From Bryobacteraceae bacterium (GTDB taxonomy: Bacteria > Acidobacteriota > Terriglobia > Bryobacterales > Bryobacteraceae): a stretch of DNA of 50,350 bases. The stretch covers positions 1-50,350 of the forward strand of contig JAICXC010000022.1 of assembly GCA_025980665.1 (NCBI GenBank), given 5' to 3'. This document shows, piece by piece, positions 11,702-19,179 of this stretch. Both the position numbers and the translations under genes were made by a program. The stretch's first letter is position 1. Each line of letters starts with the position of its first letter. Under the pieces are notes generated by a model. That model was not told where the DNA came from and made no database searches. It saw only the letters and a list, made by a program, of their open reading frames with translations.

Positions 11702-12361
11702 ATGCGCCACTTCGAACAAGAGCTGGAACAACTCAAAGGCAAGTTGCTCGAAATGAGCGCGCTGGTGGAAGCGGCCGTGCAGCGCAGTGTGGCGGCCGTC
11801 GTTCAAAAGGACCGCAGCGCCGCCGACCAGGTTTTCCGCGATGAGGAGCGCATCAATGCTCTCGAGATGGAGATTGACGAGTTTGCCATCAATCTGCTGG
11901 CGACCCAGCAGCCTCTGGCGGCTGACCTGCGTTTGGTTGTCGCCGCGCTAAAGATCAATACTGACCTGGAGCGCATGGGGGATCTGTCGGTAACTATCGC
12001 CGAGCGGGCGATCTCGTTGCTCTCAGAGCCAGTGATCAAGCCAATGATGGACATCCGCCACATGTCTGCGCTGGTGGAGTCTATGGTCCGAAAAAGTCTC
12101 GACGCCTTTGTGGCGAATGATGCGGACATGGCTCGCAGTGTGCTCGCCTCCGACGACGCTGTCGACAGCCTCCGCACGGCATCCTACCACGAGCTGATTA
12201 GTTACATGGAAAAAGATCCGCAGAACATTCCGCAGGCGCTCGACCTGATCGGGATTACGAGGAGCTTGGAGCGGATCGCGGACCACTCCACCAACATCGC
12301 TGAAGACGTTTTGTTTCTCGTAAAAGGCATCGACGTCCGCCATCACTCTGAAGTACGCTGA
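11702..12361 (+). CDS. phoU: Phosphate transport regulator PhoU, first copy
   Basis: This 219-residue all-helical protein has two PhoU repeats. Each repeat has the metal-binding helix pattern, seen as K-I-N-T-D-L-E-R-M-G-D and R-S-L-E-R-I-A-D-H-S-T-N-I-A-E. PhoU links PstB to PhoR and holds the Pho response off when phosphate is plentiful. The open frame extends upstream through pstB out of frame. The true start is the ATG at 11702, 32 bp after pstB, matching the family opening M-R-H-F. It is followed by a second, diverged phoU copy. Confidence 0.94.
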   Translation: MRHFEQELEQLKGKLLEMSALVEAAVQRSVAAVVQKDRSAADQVFRDEERINALEMEIDEFAINLLATQQPLAADLRLVVAALKINTDLERMGDLSVTIAERAISLLSEPVIKPMMDIRHMSALVESMVRKSLDAFVANDADMARSVLASDDAVDSLRTASYHELISYMEKDPQNIPQALDLIGITRSLERIADHSTNIAEDVLFLVKGIDVRHHSEVR

Positions 12362-12415
12362 TAGCGCGGGGCTGGTGTACGATTGTGGTGGCGACCCGCA
12401 CGGGCTGATTCGGCT

Positions 12416-12422
12416 AAAGGAG
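12416..12422 (+). promoter_or_regulatory. Ribosome binding site deciding the start of the second phoU
   Basis: AAAGGAG lies 9 nt before a TTG at 12432. That TTG aligns with the ATG of the first phoU copy (L-R-H-F against M-R-H-F). This favours the TTG over the GTG at 12375, which would add a 19-residue tail unlike PhoU. Confidence 0.6.
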
Positions 12423-12431
12423 TATCCGGCT

Positions 12432-13097
12432 TTGCGTCATTTTGCAGTCGAACTCGAGGAACTCAATCAGGCCCTTCTGGAAATGGGAGGTTTGGTCGAA
12501 TCGTCCATCCATTGCAGCGTGCAGGCGCTGGTCGATCGTGATGAGCGCATGGCTCGCCGGGTCATCGAAGACGAAAGACGCATTAATCAGATGGAGCTCG
12601 ATGTCGACGCGCGCGTCACGCGCCTGCTCGCGCTCAATCAGCCTGTCGCCCGCGATCTGCGCCTGCTAATCATGGCTCTTAAGATCAACACCGATCTGGA
12701 GCGCATGGGCGATCTGGCCGTCAATATGGCGGAGAGGGCGATTTCTCTGTCCAAGGTGCCTCCCGTCAAACCCCTGGTCGATACGCCTCGCATGGCTTCC
12801 CTAGTCGAAGACATGCTGCACCGGAGTCTGGATGCTTTCGTGAAGCGTGATGCTACGCTTGCCGCCCAGGTCCTGCCAGCCGACGATGAAGTGGATTCTC
12901 TTCGCGACAAGATTTACTCGGAGCTGCTGGAGCTCATGCAGCTGAATCCTACGGTCGTCCCGGCCGCTATTCACCTCATGTTCGTCGCGCGGAACCTCGA
13001 ACGTATTGCTGATCACACCACCAATATCGCCGAGGACGTCATCTTCCTGGTGCGCGGCGTCGACGTTCGCCATCACGCCACCGAAAACAGGGTCTAG
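12432..13097 (+). CDS. phoU: Phosphate transport regulator PhoU, second copy
   Basis: This is a 221-residue PhoU paralogue of the gene upstream, with the same two-repeat helical build and the same metal-site motifs (K-I-N-T-D-L-E-R-M-G-D and N-L-E-R-I-A-D-H-T-T-N-I-A-E). Both copies end with a V-R-H-H motif, so they look like a tandem duplication that has since diverged. It starts at TTG 12432 behind AAAGGAG. Two PhoU proteins may split transporter control and PhoR control, or form mixed dimers; that is inference. The 3' end faces sixA with 3 bp between them. Confidence 0.9.
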   Translation: MRHFAVELEELNQALLEMGGLVESSIHCSVQALVDRDERMARRVIEDERRINQMELDVDARVTRLLALNQPVARDLRLLIMALKINTDLERMGDLAVNMAERAISLSKVPPVKPLVDTPRMASLVEDMLHRSLDAFVKRDATLAAQVLPADDEVDSLRDKIYSELLELMQLNPTVVPAAIHLMFVARNLERIADHTTNIAEDVIFLVRGVDVRHHATENRV

Positions 13098-13100
13098 CCT

Positions 13101-13583
13101 TCACTCCGCCTTCGCCAGTTTCGTCGTGATCATCCACTTCAGCACACCCCGCGGCGGACCTAGCTTGCCGTGCGTCTCGATTCGCACCAGCGAACCCTTT
13201 TTGAGATCCACCATGATGGCCGCTTCAAGCAGCAGCCCGATCAGGCTTCCTAAGTGCGGCTGATGACCCGCAACAAGAATCTTGTCGGCCTTATAGTCGG
13301 TGCTTATCTCTTTCCAGATCTGCTCCGGACTCGCGCCCGGAAGAAGATTCTTCGTTTCGACGACGTTCTTGCAGCCCAGGACCTCGGACGCGATCGCCGC
13401 GGTCTCCTTAGCTCGCCGGAGCGGACTGGTGAGAATCAAATCCGGTGCCACCTCCGCCTTCCGTGCGATCTTCAAGACTTCTTTCAGATCGCGCTTGCCC
13501 TTCGCGGTGAGCTTCCGGTCGCGGTCCGCGAGTCCGGTTTCCCGCTCCTCGGCATCCCCGTGACGCAGAACATATATGTCCAT
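13101..13583 (-). CDS. sixA: Phosphohistidine phosphatase SixA-like
   Basis: This is a 160-residue histidine phosphatase domain. The catalytic motif is L-R-H-G-D near the N-terminus (residues 6-10), the arginine site is T-S-P-L-R-R-A-K-E-T, and the second histidine is in V-A-G-H-Q-P-H-L. SixA proteins remove phosphate from histidine-phosphorylated proteins. It lies 1 bp downstream of the CHAD gene and ends the leftward ppx-CHAD-sixA operon. SixA, CHAD and Ppx are often neighbours in polyphosphate loci, so its target may lie in phosphate or polyphosphate control; that is inferred. Confidence 0.9.
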   Translation of the reverse strand: MDIYVLRHGDAEERETGLADRDRKLTAKGKRDLKEVLKIARKAEVAPDLILTSPLRRAKETAAIASEVLGCKNVVETKNLLPGASPEQIWKEISTDYKADKILVAGHQPHLGSLIGLLLEAAIMVDLKKGSLVRIETHGKLGPPRGVLKWMITTKLAKAE

Positions 13584-13584
13584 A

Positions 13585-14418
13585 TCATTGCTTCCCGTCC
13601 GCCGCGCTTAGCACGGCCTTCCATCCCGCTCTTTTAGTCGATCCGAAATGCTTTCCCCAATAATCTCGAAATTCCGCTTCGCGTTTGTCTGCCAGCCCCC
13701 GCACGGCGGCGGCTGCACCCTTGTCGCCGCGGATCATTTCCAGTGTCGTCGCGCAATCATTAATGGCGCCCAGTCTATCCTGCAGCTCTCTCAGTGGTTC
13801 CAGAATCTGCTTTGCATTCTCTCCGTAAACCGCCTCGAAAAGTTCTAGAGTGTAGCGCACCCGCTTAGCCTCCAGCCGAAGCCGATGAATTCTGTGGTGC
13901 GTGGAACCTGGACGTGCAGCCTTCCGTCCCGCTTGAAAGAAGGTCTCCAGCATCGCGGGCAGCAGACTTTTGGCGTGTTCCGCAACGCTGGTCCCGGGGT
14001 CTTTCGCATGCGGCTGAACGATCCGTAAGTGGTGGCGCCAGCTTCGGATTTTACCGCGGCGGAGCCAGTCCGCGGTGGTGCGGGTTAATTCCTTGCTTGT
14101 GTGCCGACGCTCTTGGTCCAAGCCCTCGGACAACTCCAGATTGCGCCATCCGGCGGTCCGCAGCACCTCCCCGGCGATATCGCAGTTGCGCACCGCAGCG
14201 CAGCGTTCCATTAATTTTTTTAGATTCGCGCGGATTCTTTTCAGCGGGCTTGGCTTGAGCCAGGCTTCAAACACGTTCAGTTCTTGCTTCAACCGGCGGA
14301 TCGATACCCGCAGATCGTGGATGGATTCTGCATCGGTTGGCTTGTGGGCGACGTGGCGGACTTCGCGATTCAGCTTCTTCAACCGCGCCGCGGTCTGCGA
14401 CCGGATTAGCTTCCTCAT
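13585..14418 (-). CDS. CHAD-domain protein (polyphosphate binding)
   Basis: This is a 277-residue helical, strongly basic protein of the CHAD family. It has the conserved histidine helices, seen as E-S-I-H-D-L-R-V-S-I-R-R-L-K and later H-H-R-I-H-R-L-R-L-E-A-K-R-V-R-Y. CHAD domains bind polyphosphate and localise to granules. The open frame runs 24 codons further upstream, inside ppx. The start chosen is the ATG at 14418, which overlaps the ppx TGA by four bases (ATGA) and gives a normal CHAD opening. It sits between ppx and sixA, which fits polyphosphate handling. Confidence 0.9.
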   Translation of the reverse strand: MRKLIRSQTAARLKKLNREVRHVAHKPTDAESIHDLRVSIRRLKQELNVFEAWLKPSPLKRIRANLKKLMERCAAVRNCDIAGEVLRTAGWRNLELSEGLDQERRHTSKELTRTTADWLRRGKIRSWRHHLRIVQPHAKDPGTSVAEHAKSLLPAMLETFFQAGRKAARPGSTHHRIHRLRLEAKRVRYTLELFEAVYGENAKQILEPLRELQDRLGAINDCATTLEMIRGDKGAAAAVRGLADKREAEFRDYWGKHFGSTKRAGWKAVLSAADGKQ

Positions 14419-15941
14419 CGCTTGACCCGCACCGTCAACGGCAAACCGTACGATTCGCGAAACACAACCGCCGCCTGTTCCGCCTGCCACTGTTCGATAT
14501 CCACGTCGCGGTCTGAAAACAAGCGTAGCTCCACCGAATTCTCCAGCACGGCCGCTTCCACACGCTCCACGCGTTGCTCCTGGCTCTGATCCAGCGCCAC
14601 TGCCAGCCGCAGCAGCGGTGTCAGAAGCACCACAGTGTTCCGATCCTCCGGATTCAGCACCTGAAACGTCTCGTGGGTCGCCTGCGGCATGGATTTGCGG
14701 TGGTAGCGGCAGAGAGTGGCAATCACCATCCGCTCCCGATCTTCAAACCCCGGCAGATCCGAGTTTGCTACCAGGTAGTAGGAATGCCGATGATGCCGCG
14801 ATTCGTTTACAAAATGCCCGATGTTGTACAGATAAGCCGCGGCTTCGAGCAGCCGGCCCTTAGCCAGCGGCAACCGATGCAAAGTTCGCAGCCCTTGGAA
14901 CAGCATTCCGGCCAGGTCGGCAACTTTCCGCACGTGCAACGCCGAAACGCCGTAATGGCGGCCTAACGCCCGTACCGCCCTGCGCTCGTCCGCATCGAGC
15001 CGAGCCTGCTCCATGCCCACTTGGCGGTGCGAAAGATCGGCTATAATCCCCTCACGCACGCCGGCCACCGAATAGTACAGGCGATTCAGCCGCAGTTCCA
15101 GCACCACCTCGTTAAGTACTGCCACTCCCGCCACGATGATCTCCGCCCGCCGGGGGCCGATTCCGGTGATCTTGGCGCGTCCTGCGGAATCTCGCGAGGA
15201 TACATCGCGAAACAATTGGCGCAGTTGTGGACCCGTCGCCTGCAACCGGTCCGCACGGTCGCGCCGCGAGCGTCGAACGTGATTCACCGCGCACACAGTC
15301 GCTGCGGCGGTAGCCGAAGTCGCGATCATTCTGTCGAGCCGCGCGGTACCGAGCCGGGCTACGGGACCAGCGATTCTCTCCTGGATGTATTTCTGCATGC
15401 GCGCCAGCTCGCGCATGTTGGGCGGATCGCTCTTGAGGAAGACTTCCGTCAGCCGCAGCGCGCCCAGGGGCTTCGAAAACGCCTCCACCAGCCGTCCCCC
15501 TTCGCTCAGGATCAGTTCGGCGCTTCCGCCGCCCACATCCATCATCAGAACCCGCTGCTTGGGATGCGGCCACATGTTTTGCACCCCCAGATGAATCAGG
15601 CGGGCTTCTTCCAGTCCCGAGATGACTTCTACCGGATGCCCCAGGATGGCTGAGGCCCGCGCCAGAAACTCGTCACGATTGGACGCGTCCCGTAAGGCTG
15701 CCGTGCCAACCGCTCGTACCCCTATTACGTCCAGCTTGCGGTACTGTTCCGCCATGCGCGTGAGGACTTGGCACGCCAACTCTATTTCAGAAGCCGCGAG
15801 TCTCCCCTCGCGGAACACCGTCTTGCCCAATCGCACTACCTGACGCTCCGCCGCCAGCACCTGCATCGATTGCGGATTCAACTCCGCAGCGAGCATGCGA
15901 ATGGAATTACTGCCTATATCGATCGCTGCGTAACGGGACAT
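14415..15941 (-). CDS. ppx: Exopolyphosphatase / guanosine pentaphosphatase (Ppx/GppA)
   Basis: This 508-residue protein has an actin-like ATPase fold: D-I-G-S-N-S at residues 8-13, G-L-E-E-A-R around 109-114 with the catalytic glutamate, and D-V-G-G-G-S-A-E-L at 135-143. A C-terminal helical HD-like domain follows from about 310. The family releases phosphate from polyphosphate or acts on pppGpp. The HD dyad, usually L-H-D/E-I-G-H, is here L-Y-N-I-G-H at 371-376, so that metal site looks lost while the N-terminal active site is intact. It leads a leftward operon with CHAD and sixA. A near-palindromic Pho-type operator lies 20 bp upstream, shared with the divergent kinase genes. Confidence 0.93.
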   Translation of the reverse strand: MSRYAAIDIGSNSIRMLAAELNPQSMQVLAAERQVVRLGKTVFREGRLAASEIELACQVLTRMAEQYRKLDVIGVRAVGTAALRDASNRDEFLARASAILGHPVEVISGLEEARLIHLGVQNMWPHPKQRVLMMDVGGGSAELILSEGGRLVEAFSKPLGALRLTEVFLKSDPPNMRELARMQKYIQERIAGPVARLGTARLDRMIATSATAAATVCAVNHVRRSRRDRADRLQATGPQLRQLFRDVSSRDSAGRAKITGIGPRRAEIIVAGVAVLNEVVLELRLNRLYYSVAGVREGIIADLSHRQVGMEQARLDADERRAVRALGRHYGVSALHVRKVADLAGMLFQGLRTLHRLPLAKGRLLEAAAYLYNIGHFVNESRHHRHSYYLVANSDLPGFEDRERMVIATLCRYHRKSMPQATHETFQVLNPEDRNTVVLLTPLLRLAVALDQSQEQRVERVEAAVLENSVELRLFSDRDVDIEQWQAEQAAVVFRESYGLPLTVRVKR

Positions 15942-15961
15942 GCTTCAGAGGTATCCTATGG

Positions 15962-15991
15962 TTGTAACGTGTTGTTAACATTTCGTTACAA
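15962..15991. promoter_or_regulatory. Near-palindromic Pho-type operator in the ppx / kinase divergent promoter
   Basis: TTGTAACG at 15962-15969 and CGTTACAA at 15984-15991 are exact inverted repeats around a central GTTAAC palindrome at 15974-15979. Read as direct repeats, TTGTAAC (15962), TGTTAAC (15973) and CGTTACA (15984) stand at an 11-bp period. It is the only operator-like sequence in the 78-bp space between the divergent ppx and kinase genes. Both strands present the same TTGTAAC half-site, so one site could serve both directions. Binding by PhoB is inferred. Confidence 0.55.
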
Positions 15992-16002
15992 GCCCTCTCG
16001 CT

Positions 16003-16008
16003 TATAAT
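16003..16008 (+). promoter_or_regulatory. -10 element of the kinase-pair promoter
   Basis: TATAAT lies 11 bp after the Pho-type operator and 11 bp before the GTG at 16020. There is no -35-like hexamer at the usual distance, as expected when a PhoB-type activator replaces it. Transcription would start around 16015, leaving almost no leader. Confidence 0.5.
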
Positions 16009-16019
16009 AAAGAACCTTC

Positions 16020-16733
16020 GTGCCCTACTTCTTGCCAAATCGTGGACCCGGCCGCTTAATTGTGGTCGAGGGAATCGACGGATCTGGCAAATCGACCCAA
16101 ATTGCCTTACTTTCACAGTGGTTGCGCCTCCGCGGCTATGCCGTGGCTTTTAGCGAATGGAACTCCTCTCCCCTGGTGAAAGAAACCACCCGCCGCGGCA
16201 AGAAGAAGGAGATGTTCACACCCACGTCCTTTAGCCTCATCCACGCTACCGACTTCGCCGATCGCATGGAGCGCTATATTCTGCCGTTGCTCAAGGCCGG
16301 GGCGGTGGTTTGCGCCGACCGGTACGCCTACACCGCCTTCGCGCGCGATGTGGTCCGCGGCGTCGACCGCGCCTGGGTTCGCAACCTCTATCGCTTCGCA
16401 CTCAAGCCCGACCTCGCGTTCTATTTCAAAGTGCCGCTCGAAACCGCGCTCGGCCGGATTTTAGGCGGGCGTAACGCCCTCAAATACTACGAAGCCGGCA
16501 TGGATCTCGGCCTCAGCCGCAACATTGAGGAGAGCTTTCGGATTTTTCAAGGCCGCATCCTCGCGGAATATGAAGCCATGATCGAAGAGATGGGCTTCCA
16601 CGTAATCGACGCCACCAAGTCCATCGAATCGCAGCAAAAAGAAATGCGCCGCATTGTGCTGCGCGAGTTTGGCACTGTGCGCGCGCCGGGCGTTCTGGGT
16701 GTGGATCTGAACGCCGCCCGCTTACATGCCTGA
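16020..16733 (+). CDS. Thymidylate-kinase-like P-loop kinase, first of pair
   Basis: This 237-residue protein is of the thymidylate kinase fold (PF02223-like). Walker A, GIDGSGKST, is intact at residues 18-26. The D-R-Y motif at 100-102 belongs to the substrate site, and F-Y-F-K-V follows later. The rest is more diverged than a housekeeping Tmk and it has a partner gene, so dTMP may not be the substrate. A TAA lies in frame 12 bp upstream, so the GTG at 16020 is the earliest possible start. It has no clear ribosome binding site and probably gives a nearly leaderless message. The setting among pst, phoU, ppx, CHAD and phoRB suggests a phosphate-linked role. The PPK2 signature was not found. 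Confidence 0.8.
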   Translation: MPYFLPNRGPGRLIVVEGIDGSGKSTQIALLSQWLRLRGYAVAFSEWNSSPLVKETTRRGKKKEMFTPTSFSLIHATDFADRMERYILPLLKAGAVVCADRYAYTAFARDVVRGVDRAWVRNLYRFALKPDLAFYFKVPLETALGRILGGRNALKYYEAGMDLGLSRNIEESFRIFQGRILAEYEAMIEEMGFHVIDATKSIESQQKEMRRIVLREFGTVRAPGVLGVDLNAARLHA

Positions 16734-16750
16734 TTACCATGCCTGATTAC
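16726..16750 (+). repeat. 13-bp tandem duplication at the junction of the two kinase genes
   Basis: ATGCCTGATTACC at 16726-16738 is followed directly by a copy at 16739-16750 that matches in 12 bases. The first copy contains the stop of the first kinase gene and the second carries the start of the second. The duplication may have created the present ATG. Confidence 0.8.
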
Positions 16751-17536
16751 AAAGCCCGGCCGCCACTATCCTATTACCGAACCGCGCTGCCAGGCGTCGA
16801 TTATTCCGAACTCCAGGGCAAACTGATTGTCGTCGAAGGTCCCGATGCGGTCGGCCGAAGCACCCAGATTCGTGGCCTGAAGCCGTGGCTCGAAGAGCTT
16901 GGTCACGCAGTTCTCGATACCGGCATGGCGCGCTCCGCGCTGGCCGGCAAAGGGATCAAGGAAGCTAAGCAGGGTAATACGCTCGGTCCCGTCACCATGA
17001 CGATGTATTACCTGACCGACTTCGCCGACCGTCTGGAGAACGAAATCATTCCTGCTTTGCGCGCCGGCGTGGTCGTGCTTACCGACCGCTACATCTACTC
17101 CGTGATGGCCCGGGCCATCGCGCGCGGCGAGAATCGAGCTTGGATGGAGCGGACCGCCGGTTTTGCTCTGGTCCCGCACGCGACCTTCTATCTGCGCGCC
17201 GAAGTGCAGCACCTGGTCTCACGCGTGGTGGTCGGCCGCGGCGCCTTCGACTATTGGGAAAGCGGCCTGGACAATGGGTTCGGCCGCAATATGCACGACA
17301 GCTTCGTGCGCTATCAATCGCGCCTGATCCGCGTGTTCGATAGCCTGGCGGACCCGTACGGGTTCGAGGTCATCGACGCGAACCGCCCGCCGGTAGAAGT
17401 TTTCGAGTCATTGAAAACATCCGTCTCGCGGATCTTCGAAACTCCGGACAAACCCAGGATCATTCCTCCACGCAAATCCGCACAGAGATCGCATCCCGTT
17501 CCAACACTAAGGACCGCCTCCTCCCGCCGGGAGTAG
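16739..17536 (+). CDS. Thymidylate-kinase-like protein with altered Walker A, second of pair
   Basis: This 265-residue paralogue follows the preceding kinase by 5 bp. It has the same fold and landmarks: L-I-V-V-E-G-P-D, T-D-F-A-D-R-L-E and D-R-Y at residues 116-118. Walker A reads GPDAVGRST at 34-42, so arginine 40 replaces the lysine that normally binds the ATP phosphates. It has an extra N-terminal 26 residues and a basic, proline-rich tail after about residue 235. It may be a pseudokinase partner of the first protein or a kinase with altered nucleotide use; the sequence does not decide. It is very likely co-transcribed with the first gene. Confidence 0.8.
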   Translation: MPDYKARPPLSYYRTALPGVDYSELQGKLIVVEGPDAVGRSTQIRGLKPWLEELGHAVLDTGMARSALAGKGIKEAKQGNTLGPVTMTMYYLTDFADRLENEIIPALRAGVVVLTDRYIYSVMARAIARGENRAWMERTAGFALVPHATFYLRAEVQHLVSRVVVGRGAFDYWESGLDNGFGRNMHDSFVRYQSRLIRVFDSLADPYGFEVIDANRPPVEVFESLKTSVSRIFETPDKPRIIPPRKSAQRSHPVPTLRTASSRRE

Positions 17537-17567
17537 AGATCGGGCCGCAGGCCCGCTGAGCGATCTC
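17536..17567 (+). terminator. Hairpin after the kinase pair
   Basis: GAGATCG (17536-17542) pairs with CGATCTC (17561-17567), and inside it GGGCC (17542-17546) pairs with GGCCC (17550-17554) around a GCA loop. It begins at the last base of the second kinase gene. There is no T-run, so it is at best a weak or factor-dependent terminator, or an mRNA 3' end. A single reversed half-site ATTACAA lies at 17621-17627 before phoR. Confidence 0.35.
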
Positions 17568-17649
17568 GTAAAGACCACTCTTCTAGTCGTTGGAGTGCTG
17601 TTTCCGAACAGATTCACATGATTACAATACGGCGATGCGATAATGAACC

Positions 17650-19125
17650 TTGACCGCGCGTATCTTCAGTAGGCTCATCCTGAGTTTGGTGGCGGTTCTC
17701 GCTCTCGCGCTGATCGCTGTCGATTATCTCGTCACCCAGCGCGTCCAAGAAACATTCGCCAGCCAGCTCCGCCAGGAGCTCGCCGAAAAAGCCCGAACCA
17801 TTGCGCTCATGCTTCCCCAGAAGCCCGGGGAATTCGGCGAGCTTGCCAAAGCCACCGGCGCGCGCCTCACCTGGGTCGATGCCAGCGGCCGTGTTGTCGG
17901 CGATTCCGATTCCGATTCGCGCAGCATGGATAACCACAAAGCCCGGCCCGAAGTCGCCGCCGCCCTGCAAGGGCAAGTCGGCTCCAGCCTGCGGATAAGT
18001 CCCACTCTTGGCGTCCGATTGTTCTACGTTGCGATTCCATACCAGGGCGGGGCACTACGACTGGCCGTACCCGCCGCTGCCGTCGAAGCGCAAGTCCGTG
18101 CGATTCGCAACGATGTGCTTCTCTCGACCGCCCTGGCGTTCTTGCCTATCGTAATCGTCGCGGCTGTCTTCGCCCGCTACGTTTCCGGCCGGCTGGGCAC
18201 CATTATCGACTTCACCCGCCAGTTGGCCGAAGGAAACTTCCGGGCGCGCCTTCCCGGTTCTTCACGAGGCGTGCTGGGAGCGCTCTCCACCAAACTCAAC
18301 GAGACTAGTGAAAAGCTCGAGTTCATGCTGGATCGCCTGGAAACCGAACACGCCGAGCTCGAGAAGCTGGAGAACATCCGCAAGGATTTCGTCATCAATG
18401 TTTCGCACGAGCTGCGTACGCCCCTCGCCTCCATCCAGGGTTATACCGAAACGCTTCTGGACGGCGCCCTTCATGACCCCGCCAATAATCTCAAGTTTTT
18501 AAATATCATCCGCCAGAACGCCGAGCGCCTGGCCCGCCTCACCGCCGATTTGCTTACTCTGTCTCGCGTCGAGCTGAACCAGCAGGAATTTAAGTTTGCC
18601 TCCTACCGGGCCCACCGCATCTTGAGCGATAATCTCGACGGCATGCGGCCAATCGCGGAACGACGCGGCATCCAACTGGTTTTGGATCCTGTGGAACCAG
18701 CCGTCGCGGAGGTGTTCTGCGACGCCGAAGCTGTCCACCAGATCCTCACTAATCTTCTGGACAACGCTATCAAGTACACCCCCGACGGTGGAACTGTGAC
18801 CATCGGCGCCAGGCAGTTAGGCGCCTCGAACGACCCCGCTGGCCGCGTCGAGTTCTTTGTGCGCGATACCGGCTCAGGCATTCCCGCCGCGGACCTCCCC
18901 CGCCTCTTCGAGCGCTTCTATCGCGTGGATAAAGCGCGCTCCCGGGCCCTGGGTGGTACTGGCTTGGGCTTGGCCATCGTGAAACACTTGGCTCGCTCTC
19001 AAAACGGCGAAGTTCGCGTGGAAAGCCAAGTAGATAAAGGATCTACGTTCATTTTTACTCTGCCGGTCCACGACTTGGGTTTATCCGATGCCAAGCCCAT
19101 TCAAAAAGAGTTAACGGCATCGTAA
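17650..19125 (+). CDS. phoR: Phosphate regulon sensor histidine kinase PhoR-like
   Basis: This is a 491-residue membrane kinase. TM1 is at residues 6-26, an extracytoplasmic sensor region at 27-152, TM2 at about 155-177, HAMP at 178-230, then HisKA with the phospho-accepting H253 in V-S-H-E-L-R-T-P-L. The ATPase domain has an N-box D-N-A-I-K-Y at 371-376, D-T-G-S-G at 406-410 and G-G-T-G-L-G-L at 435-441. The PhoR role is assigned from the adjoining phoB and the pst-phoU-phoU genes. The start is a TTG at 17650; a longer start is not seen. Its stop codon lies inside the Pho-box-like pair that precedes phoB. Confidence 0.92.
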   Translation: MTARIFSRLILSLVAVLALALIAVDYLVTQRVQETFASQLRQELAEKARTIALMLPQKPGEFGELAKATGARLTWVDASGRVVGDSDSDSRSMDNHKARPEVAAALQGQVGSSLRISPTLGVRLFYVAIPYQGGALRLAVPAAAVEAQVRAIRNDVLLSTALAFLPIVIVAAVFARYVSGRLGTIIDFTRQLAEGNFRARLPGSSRGVLGALSTKLNETSEKLEFMLDRLETEHAELEKLENIRKDFVINVSHELRTPLASIQGYTETLLDGALHDPANNLKFLNIIRQNAERLARLTADLLTLSRVELNQQEFKFASYRAHRILSDNLDGMRPIAERRGIQLVLDPVEPAVAEVFCDAEAVHQILTNLLDNAIKYTPDGGTVTIGARQLGASNDPAGRVEFFVRDTGSGIPAADLPRLFERFYRVDKARSRALGGTGLGLAIVKHLARSQNGEVRVESQVDKGSTFIFTLPVHDLGLSDAKPIQKELTAS

Positions 19126-19137
19126 TCAATTTGTAAT
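19120..19137 (+). promoter_or_regulatory. Pho-box-like direct repeat before phoB
   Basis: TCGTAAT at 19120 and TTGTAAT at 19131 stand at an 11-bp period with a 4-bp spacer, nearly the same as the pair at 7922. The site overlaps the end of phoR (stop at 19123-19125). A TACTTT at 19149-19154 begins 11 bp after the site and would serve as a -10. This suggests an own, self-regulated phoB promoter. Confidence 0.55.
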
Positions 19138-19179
19138 GGCTTCTGCGTTACTTTTGAATCAGCGAATGGGAATTAGAGA

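Noticed and set aside
16020..17536. Kinase pair as PPK2 polyphosphate kinases
   Set aside because: The PPK2 D-R-S-W-Y-N-R type motif is absent; D-R-Y and the overall layout fit the thymidylate kinase family.
17621..17627. Single reversed Pho half-site ATTACAA before phoR
   Set aside because: There is no good partner 11 bp away on either side, so it does not form a box.
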